Shown one piece after another: positions 1 to 12,200 of a DNA stretch of 64,000 nt; the stretch's first letter is position 1; each line of letters begins with the position of its first letter. The DNA is taken from positions 8,702,432 through 8,766,431 of the forward strand of contig CAIIXF020000012.1 of assembly GCA_903813345.2 (NCBI GenBank), written 5' to 3'. The notes below the pieces were generated by a model that ran no database searches, was not told the DNA's origin, and saw only the letters and a list, made by a program, of their open reading frames with translations. The stretch comes from Owenia fusiformis. Its lineage: Eukaryota > Annelida > Polychaeta > Sabellida > Oweniidae. The position numbers and the translations under genes are program-made.

Positions 1-82
1 ACTGTAAATACCTGGCTTTTTTAATTGATACGTAGACAAAAAGCCCTGGATATTGAATTCCAAAATTGTTTTGTATTTGTAG

Positions 83-271
83 TGGTAACATGCCCTGCAC
101 TTCCTAAAATCTCCAATGTTGATGTGATATGTGAAGGCAACTCATACGGAGATCATTGCATCTACAAGTGCCACGAGGGATACGCTTTGCCCCTCAGCCA
201 GTTTGCTTCATCATCAATGCGTGTATGTCAGGCTGATGGAATTTGGTCTGGGACAATACCCTATTGTGAAG
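83..271 (+). CDS. Exon: sushi/CCP domain 1
   Basis: First exon of the mosaic gene seen in the window, with acceptor AG at 81-82 and donor GT at 272, phase 1-1. The 63 codons form one complement control protein module: CPALPK start, then Cys at the expected four positions, the YKCHEGYAL core, and a W-S-G...Y-C end. This is the classic sushi pattern of four cysteines and a late tryptophan, normally an extracellular beta-sandwich for protein binding. Confidence 0.8.
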
Positions 272-3200
272 GTATAGCTTATACTTATGCTATTTCTTTA
301 CAAGTTATTTGAAATAAAATGAGGAAGTCTAGGTTCAAGCTGTGAAATTGGGATAAAATCAAACCACGACAGCGTGGTATGAAACAATATGGAAGTACAA
401 TATACATTCCTAGTAGACTGATTCAATAATTAGTACTAATATATATTCAATAAAAGTGTACTTATTAATCGAACTTCCATATATTTTAACTAATGATAAC
501 ATTTCAGTAATGGTCAAACCAAAAGTACTTGAATGCCCAACTAACATCACCCACCAGAGTAAAGATTTTTACGCCATTGTGACACTTCCAAAACCTCTGT
601 TTTTGGACCGTCTTGGGCTCCCCCTCACGTATGACTGCGGAAGATACAGAGATGCCAATGCCACATTATCAATCGGTGAACATGTCATATCGTGTCGTGC
701 TGTTGAACCGGAGTTATTAACCATTGCATATTGCACTTTCACAGTGACTGTAACGCGTGAGTAATCTATAATTGATTTATGATGTTGTGCCACTCAGTAA
801 AGTACATCAATTTGTTTTACATACTCCCATCCATGAAAGGTGTTTCTGTTAATTAAGGTAATCTGCTGCAATAATTTCGGCATATATTTATTGGTGAAAC
901 TTGCTGTAGTACATTTTATATTTTAGTGTTAGCACGGGGGCACTCAAACCTCGGGACTCAAACATACCTCTTAATATACCTATGTGCCGCGCCAAATCTC
1001 AGATTGGCCACGTTACATGGTTTATGCCCCAAGCCAAAATTGCCCGTGCTACACATACCCACCCAAATTATTCAGTGTGAAATCCCCGGGAGTTTTAGAT
1101 TTCTAATGCATTAAATTATTTTCATGTCTATAAATAAGTAAAACATGGAGTAATATAGTTTATAATTACTTCCCTTAAAACACGACGTCGTTAACATACA
1201 ATTAACACGTGGTTTTAGCACGTGTCACTAAAAGAGTCTGGTGCTTAAAAGCTTAAAACAGTTTTATAAAACGAAGTAAAATTAAACTAAATGCATTTGG
1301 TAGATTTATATTAGGTTTTAAGATGGCTTTTCTGAAAGTATACATTCTCCATCGAAATCAAATTTGGATTTTCTCTTGTCTTGACATACCCATTCTTCAA
1401 AAGGAAATCCTAAATTCGATTAATCAACATTTTTAAAAGTGAAAATTTATGTTTAGAATGCACATATTTTATAGTAAATGATAACAATAATGAACCGTCA
1501 GAATCATTTTCCTTTCAATGATGATCCATTGCTCTCGATTGCACGTCTTTTGTATCTATGCTTAGATTTTTGTGTTGTATTATTCAAAAGCAGACGTTTA
1601 ATTAACGTCAATCGTTACATAGTATTGAATCTAATCAAAATATTGATTATTGACGAATATAGGGTTGTTCTGCAAGTCTATTGTTCTTTCGTTTTCAAGA
1701 GTATGGAAGAGAAAGATGGAAACCCTTGCATAGTTTGTTAATATATGTATTTTCGTATATATTTATAGGTCAAAGGTGCCCAGTTTTAAAACAGCCAGAA
1801 TTTGGCGCTCTCGTTTGCAAAGAGATGCTTTCGGGTCAGTTATGTCAACTATCTTGCCTTCATGGATACGATCTGCCCCGTAATATGATTGGATATGACG
1901 CTAAATTCACATGTGGCTCAACGGGTGTATGGAGTCCATTTGAGCGTATTCCAAACTGCGTAGGTATGCGTTAAACAAAGAAAATGGGTGAGAGATCAAT
2001 ATGATAGACTTAAATCTCAGTTTTAATTCGTCTGGGTTCGAGAAACATATTTCATTGATCAACGCAAAACAAAAACGGAGAACTGATTCATTGCATTCTG
2101 ATGTAAGGGCATTTCATTGATCAGTTGAAAGCAGACATAGAACTATTGTTGTTATCTTGTAGCAAGGAATTAGTCATAAAAATATGAATTTCAATACGTT
2201 GGATTACATATAAAAAATTAACAAAAAATACACATGTTACTTAATCTCAGCTACATTTAGTTTATAACAGAAACACCTTTTGGAATACTACTGACTACAT
2301 AGATGTACTCACCACATTTCATTTTGTTTTCCATGTGTTCAATTTCAAATGTTTTCTATTTACAGAGAGGGAGGTTTATATTATTGTGTCAATAAAAAAG
2401 AGAACGCAACATATTTGCCAATATTAACTTTTTAGAAATGAAACGCTTGATATTTTGTATTAACAAATATTTCTAATATACGTTTGTTCAGCCCTTGATA
2501 TTTTGGATTAACAAATATCTCTAATATACGTTTCTTCAGCCCTTGATATTTTGTATTAAAAGATATCTCTAATATACGTTTGTTCTTCAGTGCCAAAGGT
2601 GCCCCTATACATGAGACTGAAGGCAAAAGTGTACTTCTCTTCAAATCAGTGTGGTTTGGCAAAAGACGACATCGCTCATTTTGGACACACTTTAGAAACC
2701 ACTCTCCGAACTGGTGTTTACAAAAATGCTTGCACAAATCAGCATTGGTTAAATCTAAAATGCTCTGTTGCTCATATTACAATAACGTGCCAAAAGGTAT
2801 CTAGCCATGGAAGCTCACTCCACGGACTTTCTGCACTAAGTAAGCGCAGTATTACAGAGTTGCCCTATACTATGGTTGTTGCGTTCGAATTACGAACAGA
2901 TGTGTCCAAAAATGAAATTGGAAACAATAATGTATTGTTTATTGAAGACTACTATGCCGCAAGGGAGAGATTAAACAACTTGTATGAAAAGCTGGAATAT
3001 GATATTGTTGTCGGAGACTTAAAACTCGAGGCCATGCAACATTCGATACAAATGCGAATATTGAGCGATAGCCTTACATCCTCGTTCGCTGAAGCGATAT
3101 GTCCACCGGGTTACGCAGTAAACCCATCCACCTTTTTATGTGGTAAGCTAAATAAATACCTGATGGGAGTAGCCAATATTATATTTTGAATGAATATCAA

Positions 3201-6200
3201 TTTGCTATTCACACAGTCCTCTGACTATCAAATATGAAATACATTTTTGATGCTAAAACGATGTTGACATTTTCAAAGGGAACGTCCGAGGGGGACGTAG
3301 CGTTGTTGCATGCATTAAAAACATTTCGATAGTGTAATTTACGAACAATCTTATTAGATTTGATATTAGCTTGATAGCTTGATCAGGAATAGATGATTTT
3401 AAGAGTATAATACACGTCGACAAAATTGAGCCCATCCTAAATTAAAGGTAGTCAATATATCGATTATGACTTTTTATCTACCATTCTTCAGTTTACAATT
3501 ACACACTTCATGACAATCATCAATGATTTTTGTGTAACCAAAAATGTTGAAGGCAACATGTCCATGAAATATATTGATCATTTATAGGAAATACGTATAC
3601 AAACAAGTAAATACGAGGCGGTTCAAAGAACTAATAAGTATATCATTATACAGAGAAATCGATCAGTTTGTAGCTAACGTGTTTAGGAGCATTATAATTA
3701 TACATTAAATCATAATTATTTTACATTTGTGTGTATTTACACGTGAGATACATCATTCTTCATATAGATGGACTCTTCATAAATATATATATTGTGTAAT
3801 ACATTATTCCTCTAATCAAATACTTTCCACCGGACTACTCATCATGACGTCAATATATGATGCCGTGAATCGATGGGAACTGTAAATAGATGGCATATAG
3901 GGTTAAGTTGGTTTTATTCATAAGGGAAGTTGAAATTCCACTTCTCTAAGAAAACGTGAACGTAAATGTTTAGAAGTATGGCCCTCGGGGATAAGCCTTT
4001 CCGTCGAAGTAGTCTCATGTCTGAATGAATATAAAAGCTACCGATATAGTAATTGAGAGGGGGGTGGATATCATTTGGGGTCATTGTAGATCAAATATCC
4101 TCAATGAAAACCTGTAGATAATTTTATCTTATTTGAAAAAACAACCCAAATGAGAAAATTAGATCATCTCTTGTAAGTTCTGAATCGAATCTAAAAATGA
4201 TCTTTTAAATATTCTTAGTTGGCTGTGGTGTTGGTAGCTTCTTTTCTGAGATTACTGATGCGTGTGAGAAGTGTCCCAAAGGAACGTACCAGGATCAGGA
4301 ATCGAGTGAAACATGTAAGGTCTGCCCAAATGGTACCGCCTCTGTTTTAGTTGGAGCAACTTCGTCTTCGGAATGTTTAGGTAAATTTAATCATTGTTAA
4401 ATTGTGTTTTCCTGCCCTTGTGTCCATTTATCTCTTGAATGCCCAAAATGACGAATATATACCTATAATTCAAAGTTTTCAATAAATATCCTTAACAATT
4501 GTGTTTCAAAATAATGTCAAAATGGGATTTCCCAAATTATATATTTAGATAATCAAATGTCAAAAACTGGCAAAATGAAGCATGATTGGTGAACTGGTAT
4601 ATAAATGCAATACTGAATTTTTCAGAAATAGACGAATGTTCATCAGGTTTGCGATGTTTGAATGGTGGTGTATGCATCGATGCATTTAATGATTTTTCGT
4701 GCATCTGCCCACCTGGCAGCACAGGTAATTATATTTTTGAAATAGATTAATGTTTTTCGAGTCTGCGTAGTTTGAATGGTGGTATATGCCACGGTGCAGA
4801 GTTTGTTTTCTTCCGATCTTCAAGGACCAGAAATGTACCCCCCCCCACCTCCCCGTCATTCTAACCTTATTACAGCATGTACAGTGATCATCTGAATTCT
4901 TTTTTGGTGTCGTGGTAAGAATTATCGTCAACAAAATATTTAACCTCGCCTGATTTTATTTGCCTCGCCATGCCCTTTTTAAAATACTTCATCTTTCCTG
5001 CAATAGGTAAAAACTGTGAACTCCACGATTGTGTTTCACACAAATGTATAAACGGCGGTACGTGTCAGCCTACTGTGAATGGCCCGTATCAATGTATCTG
5101 TGGACGGCAGTATTCGGGGGAACATTGTCAATCTTATAATGGTAAGCTAAAGGTTTTACCATATTTCATATTATGGTTTATAACATACCTATGATGATGT
5201 ATAGTGCAAAATGTACACAAGACAGCGGGCCAATATAAGTTTTGAAAAGCCCGCGCCCAGTAACTTTCTGATTGGTCAAGGCGCTGACGTCATAACCAAT
5301 CAATCGATGATAAAACTGCGCGAGCAATTTTTCTAAACTCATTTCAATCATTTTCAAACCATTTGTTTGTCAATTCTATAAGAAAACGGTACTCTCTGAC
5401 CAGTCTACATCATCATAGGTATGTTATAAATCGTTTATGTCACTATCGTGGCACATATGCCCTCGGTTCTCAGAGATCAATGTCCCTCCCAAGGTCGGGC
5501 CATATATCACTGAGACCACGGGCATATATGCCACGATAGTGACATAACCTCTAATTATCACATTATACAATAACAAATTATATTGCAATATATGAACTAA
5601 GAAATAAAAAATGTATGATTTACTCGTAATATGAATATTAACATCATGTTATCATGTTGACCATTGATCATCATATATTTTATATTAAAACAAGAATATA
5701 TCTTATTGGCCCCAATTTACAGTGAATGGATCATGGTCTGCGTGGTCATTTTGGTCAGCATGTTCGAAATTATGTGACGATGGCACTCAGCTACGTCATA
5801 GGTCATGTGACTGGCCGGAGACAGCCAATGACGGTGCGCCTTGTAAGGGTCCAACCCTTGAACAAAGATCATGCAAACAGCAGCCTTGTGCAGGTAATGC
5901 TCTGCTACCAAGCCAGGTTTTCTTTTTTCTTGCTTCTGCCCATTTTAGTGTAATAAGTGATATTATCTCACAGTCATGATTCTCATTCCGTGATTGGTTG
6001 AACACGCACACGTGACATTGAGCATCATATATTTTCCTGCGATGCTTGCTGTTTATTGAAATATTACTGGTAAATGATGCCAAGAAATTCTGCTGAATAT
6101 ATTGAAATATTTGTCTGTAAAGGTACGTTCACACCAACGGCGAATGTCACGCTTTAAATCGGCGAGCAAAGCGCCGTCATTTTTGTCATTTTTCTTCATA

Positions 6201-9200
6201 CCAACGGCGCTTTGATGGCGCTTTAAAGCGGCTTGTAAAGCGGCACCAAAGCGTAACAAAGTTTGATTAAAGCGTCGGGGTCGTAATAGGTTGTAGAAAA
6301 GCTCAGAGTAAAACGGGATATTCGGCAAGAGCGCCAAAAAATTTTAAACTCTTAAAAAATTTTGGGCGCTCTGTTACGAATCGATTAAGCGCCGAGAGCG
6401 TATCAAAGCTTAACAAAGCTCAGAAAAACTTGATCCAAAGCGTAGGAAAGCTTAACATAGCTCTAAAAGGTTCCTCGCGCTTTGATCCCGCTTTGATCAG
6501 GCTTTGTTACGCTTGAAATCACGCTTTGAAAAGCTTTGATAAGCATTATTACGCTTTGATGCGATTATGACGCTTTAAATCAGGCTCTGATACGATTGCA
6601 AAACTCTGTTGTGCATTGTTACGCTCTGTTAAGCTCTGTCACGCATTGGAAAATGTCGAGATCGCCGATTCCATGCCGCTTTTGATCCAATGACTATATA
6701 AAGATGCAGTAGATCCATAAAACCATTGCATCTTTGACTCGAGAACACGATGGCAGAACAACGAGATCCAGAAATTCCAGATGGACCAGACCATGACCTA
6801 TCTGAAGAAGACATGACGTTTGTCGCACGGCGTGATATAGCGTGTGAAAACTTTCAAGCGTAACAAAGCCTAGCAAAGCGTTTCAATCCTTGATTAAAGC
6901 GTCTCAATTCGTTGGAAAGCTTGAGAGTCCCTCAGGAAAGTGTAACAAAGAGTGTCAGATATTGATGAAAGCGTCTGACCTCGTGTCAGATCTTCATGCC
7001 AGATCGTAGCAAATCTTGAGACATCTTAACGAAGCGTGTCAAGTGGTAACAGACCGTGAATAGACTGGGGTCCCCGCTTTGAACCAAGCTGTGTTAAGCT
7101 TTCCTACGCTTTGAGTCAAGCTTTGTTAAGCTTTGTTACGGTTTGTTAAGCTTTGATACGCTCTCGGCGCTTCAATCAATTCGTAACAGAGCGCCCAAAA
7201 TTGTTAAACAGTTTAACTTCGACCTATTACGATCCCGACGCTTTAATCAAGCTTTGTTACGCTTTGGTGCCGCTTTACAATCCGCTTTAAAGCGCCATCA
7301 AAGCGCCGTTGGTGCGAACGCTTAAACAGTTTAAATTTTTTAGCGCTCTTGCCGAATATCCCGCTTTACTCCCGAGCTTTTCTACGACCTATTACGACCC
7401 CGACGCTTTAATTAAGCTTTGTTACGCTTTGGTGCCGCTTTACAAGCCGCTTTAAAGCGCCATCAAAGCGCCGTTGGTGTGAACGTACCATAATATATAC
7501 ATTCTGAAAATGTTATACCGACGTGTATTTCATACTTGAAACAGATTATTACTCGTACATTCATTTTCAACACTAGTAGATAGAGAATTCATTTCATCAG
7601 AGCTTCTGATTAACAACTAACGTATATGCAATAATATGTAAAAATTGATTTATAGAGTGCAGCACGCTGATCGTTCCCGCATATGGGATGTTGGGTTGTT
7701 CAACACCGGAAGATACAGCAGTAAGTCCATTATATGATCATTTTATGTCCTACAATGAATAATGATAGTCAATGGCTGTTGTTGCGGTCGGCGCTCGGCG
7801 TCCATGTTGGGCGTCTATAACGTAGTGTTGCATTTCTATACCATTTGCAATATCTTGTCAGGTTGTGACATTTTTTATTTTAATGTTTTGATTATATAAT
7901 ATGTTTATAAATGAGAAATTTGTGAGTAATTTAGAATTGAATTAAATTGGATTTGAAAATCAGGAGATCGCTTATATGAGCATATAAATATTTGTAATGT
8001 CTGTGATTAAATGTATTTTCAGTATGTTAAGATGTGTGAGCTATCGTGCCGCAGCGGATATGGGCTAAGTACTTCTATTATGGATTCTTACCAGTGTGGA
8101 CCAGCGACCCATTGGTTATGGCCTCATCAGTCACCCGATAATCCACGTGCTGTCCTTCCCCAGTGTACAAGTAGGTCATATTAAAGTAGTCCAGTACAAC
8201 CGATTTAGGAATGATCTGATTTTTAAGTCTTGGTGGAAATGGTCATCTAGCCAAAAGGTTCAGGTAGGTTATCGCAAACAATTTCAGACGATTATATATT
8301 GAACCGAAGTTCAATACTGGGGCATATTTCAAATTTTGACGTTCCATATTCTTACCATGTAAACATCGGGAAAGTTCGGAAAGCGAACATACTCATGTTA
8401 TATATCAAAATCTTCGTATATGTACCCTCTAAAACCTCATTTGTATAATTTACATGGAATTTTTCATTTTAGAGCATTTTAGAGCGTCCTTCGTTGGTTA
8501 AAACGTTAGAAATATGCCGTCACGCGTAACATTTTAGGAGCGCGCTATTTTTCGAAATGATGTAGAATGATTATTTTTTCATCAATTTTGATGAGACAGG
8601 TATGAATCACTTCCTGAGACAATGATCTTTATTATGACGTCATTAGTTTTAAGGTAACAATGGAATGTGACGCTGATTTTTCAACGTAGGACGACACATT
8701 GAAAAAACCCATTGTTGTTTACCAAACTTTATATCAAAGTGGTGTAGCGATATATGACGTCATCGCACTACTTGTTTCTGGTCCGTTGGCTACCATCTTT
8801 ATGAGGTTCAATGAAACGGGAAACATTTAAACATTTGAAAATGAAAGTGACGGATAGAATTCTACTGATCTCTTCTTTCCAACTATCTCATTTTAATGTT
8901 AGAAAAATGCACATAAATGGGAGTAAAATGCAATCAAACACGTGAGACTTTCACTCATTTTGTACCCTATATTCGTGCGAAATTAACATTGATTAAACAT
9001 AATTTTTTTAAAAGTCTGAATCGCTTAAAAGTTAAAGTAAATACGATATTTTATAAGTACCAAATATCAATCATTTCCGATAAAATGCCTTCATTTGTTA
9101 CATTTTCTACGAAAACGGCTGGGCATAATGTGGGTAGAAATGTGTATTTTACGACGTTACATGCATGGTTGAATCCAAAAAGTAGCGTCATTCAGGAAAT

Positions 9201-12200
9201 TATCATGTGTGCGTAAAATCATGTGGATATTTCATTTTGAGTAACTGAATTATCAAATTGACATATATATTGTCTTTGGAACATCACCTTTACACAGAAT
9301 TATTTTCATAATGATTGCTCGATTTGTTCCATGATGAAATGCAATTTTAGACCTGGAGCTGACTCGTATCAAAAAGTATTTAGCAATGAGTTCAGGCTCA
9401 CTGATTTTAAAGATAGATAAAATGAACGAAAGGGAAAAGGTTATGTGTGCCTAAAAGCAAAAGCGTGTCAGTATTTGGATTTGAAGTTTTGACATAATAT
9501 TATTTGTGAAGCATCACCTTAACATTGAATTATTTTTATAATTTTTGCTTGATTCCTTCCATGAGAAAATGCAATTATAGACCTGGCACGCGTATCAAAG
9601 AAGTATTTGGCAATTGCGTCCAGTCTCATTGGTTTTCAAGGTAAATGAAATAAGCAAAACTGGAAAAGGTCATGTGTGCGTAAATGCGTGTCAGTATTTA
9701 ATTTTGAAGAAATGAATTAATTTTTTGACATTAATATTATTTGTGAAGCATCACCTTAACATAGAATTATTTTTATAATTTTTGCTTGATTCCTTCCATG
9801 AGAAAATGCAATTATAGACCTGACACGCGTATCAAAGAAGTATTTGGCAATTGCGTCCAGTCTCATTGGTTTTCAAGGTAAATGAAATATGCAAAACTGG
9901 AAAAGGTCATGTGTGCGTAAATACGTGTCAGTATTTAATTTTGAAGAAATGAATTAATTTTTTGACATTAATATTATTTGTGAAGCATCACCTCTACGCA
10001 GAATTATTTTTATAATTTTTGCTTGGTTCCTTCCATGAGAAAATGCAATTATAGACCTGGTACACGTATCAAGGTTGTATTTAGAAATTGCGTTCGGTCT
10101 CCTTGGTTTTCAAGGTAAATTAAATGAGCAAAACTGGAAAAGGTCATGCGTGCTTAAACAGTTAAAAGCGTGTGAGTATTTATTTTTGATACATTTTTTG
10201 ACATTTTTGACATTTATTATACCTATGGGGAATCATCTTTACATAGAATTATGTTTTGATTCAAATTTAGTTCCTTCTATTAGAAAGGCATGGCTAAGAT
10301 TGGTTCTTATGTACAACTGTAATGAGATCTTTATGTTTGAATCGCACAAAAAGAAATAATGTCACATGTGCGTGAATGCATGTCAAAATATTTTAAAAAC
10401 TGAATTATGATTTTGACATTTTCATAAGCTTTAATTAAACCATTGCCTTTCCACATATTTATTTATTTTAACATGAGAACTTTAAACAAGTTCATAACTG
10501 AACGGTCAATGTGAGTTGAATTAAAATAAAAAATATCAATTATCTGCGCATGTTCGTTACATTACGTCATACGGGATTTCGTGCTTTAAATGGGCTGAAA
10601 GTGGAAATGGCACGTGTGCGAAAACGTTTGTTATCAATTCATCTTTCAAAACACATTTTTATTTTTTACATATCTATGATCTATGATATATAACCTATGT
10701 AAAGAATTAGTTTCATATTAATTGCTAGGTCAATTCAATAAGCAATTCTGAGGTATATTTGAACTTTAATTCCATAGCAGATGTAATTGGGACAAAAGTT
10801 TTAAAATTCAAGAAGAGATTAAATCAATCAAAATAAATCTTATAATTCAAACAAGTCGACAATACTTGGTTCAGTTCTTTCATTTTCAATCATACCACGG
10901 TCATAGATTAACATAAGTGACCGTTCGAAAACATACCATTTTTGTAGAAAATGAAAGAAAATCGCGTTATAACATGTATCGAGTAATTGCCAAGTTCACG
11001 TCTTATGTTTGATGTGGTAAAACGCATTCTTCATTAGTCACACATTTAAGTTAAGGGAAGCCAAGATCATTTTAAAAATGAAACATTTGAATAGATATTT
11101 TTAACATTGAAATACTTTTAGAAAGTAAGCTTATACTAGTAGATTTGCTAGAACTAGCTGTTTGGAATTCATCAACTTTTCTCTACAGGATCATTTCGTA
11201 GTACAAATGCAAGTCATTCAAAGGAAATATAGGTTTCAACATCCCCGTCTATGAATATTGATCTTTTTCAATGGTAAGCAAAGGTAAGTTTAAAACAGAA
11301 ATACTTCTTACGAATCCAAATTACATTTTAAACTTAGAATTGTGATCTACGATCTTATGGGTATGTCACAAATTTGATAAGATACATTCACTCAGCAGGC
11401 CGTTAAACATGTAATTAACTTTACAAGCGTAACTATAGGTAACTTCGACTTTAGTATGTTCAAGTTCAAGTTCTGTAGTCTCGAGAGTCAAACGATTATC
11501 ATAGTTTATTTGGCCTGCTTTTAGAATTGGGAAAACAAAGGCAAGGTTTATGTTTTATGAACATTACGATTTGATAGCAAACTTTATTTTTGAGTGTATT
11601 AAATCAAATAAAGCTTATTGCGTCGGGACCTGTACGTTCGCCCAATTAAAGGCAAATGTGCCGTCAATTAAAGAAACATGCACAGTGGTACATCGTTTTT
11701 GGAAAACATAACACTGATAATAGAAATTCATCAATTGTTATGAAATTTGCACCATCATTAAAAAGAATCTCGAATTTCATGATGACAAAATATCGGATAA
11801 ATATGACGAAAAATAAAAAATTGTTACATTTTTTTCCCAAAAAGTTGTAAAATAAAAATAAACTAAAAAAATAATATTTTCACGACAAAAAATAAATGGT
11901 TCAACTGTATTGATTATACATGGCGTTTTCAAAGAGTAGAGAGCTAGATTCAAACCACCGTTCCTGCAAGTTTCAAATGAAAATATTAAAAAACGCGCGC
12001 GTATGAGAACCGCAACTTTCTATGTCTGCACTAACAAAAACTTGAAATCCCCGCTGTAAAGATATAGTCCCACGCGGATGTGCACGTCATAAAACTGTTG
12101 GGTTAAGGCAATGTGTCCTCCTACTGCAAACAAAATCCAAAGGCCGTCACGCTGGGTATTTTGACGACCCCTAGGAAAGCAAAATGCCATTTATTTTAGA

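Larger units (their letters stand above)
6122..7489. mobile_element. Foldback element with AAAGCGTAAC-type internal repeats
   Basis: The termini are perfect inverted repeats over 21 bp (GGTACGTTCACACCAACGG at the left, its complement at the right), extended by long imperfect arms. The right arm is itself doubled (about 7215-7320 and 7383-7489). The interior is saturated with variants of AAAGCGTAACAAAGC on both strands. No transposase is seen and no clear target-site duplication is visible. It lies in the intron between the TSP1 and third CCP exons. Likely a non-autonomous foldback DNA transposon. Confidence 0.75.

Noticed and set aside
926-1114. Possible extra exon between HYR and CCP 2
   Set aside because: An acceptor-like TTTTAG precedes it, but there is no domain match and no donor in a compatible phase. 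CCP 2 already joins HYR cleanly.
8917-9216. 99-codon frame inside the 4.3 kb element as a transposase
   Set aside because: No catalytic motif, short, and it overlaps the start of the satellite array.
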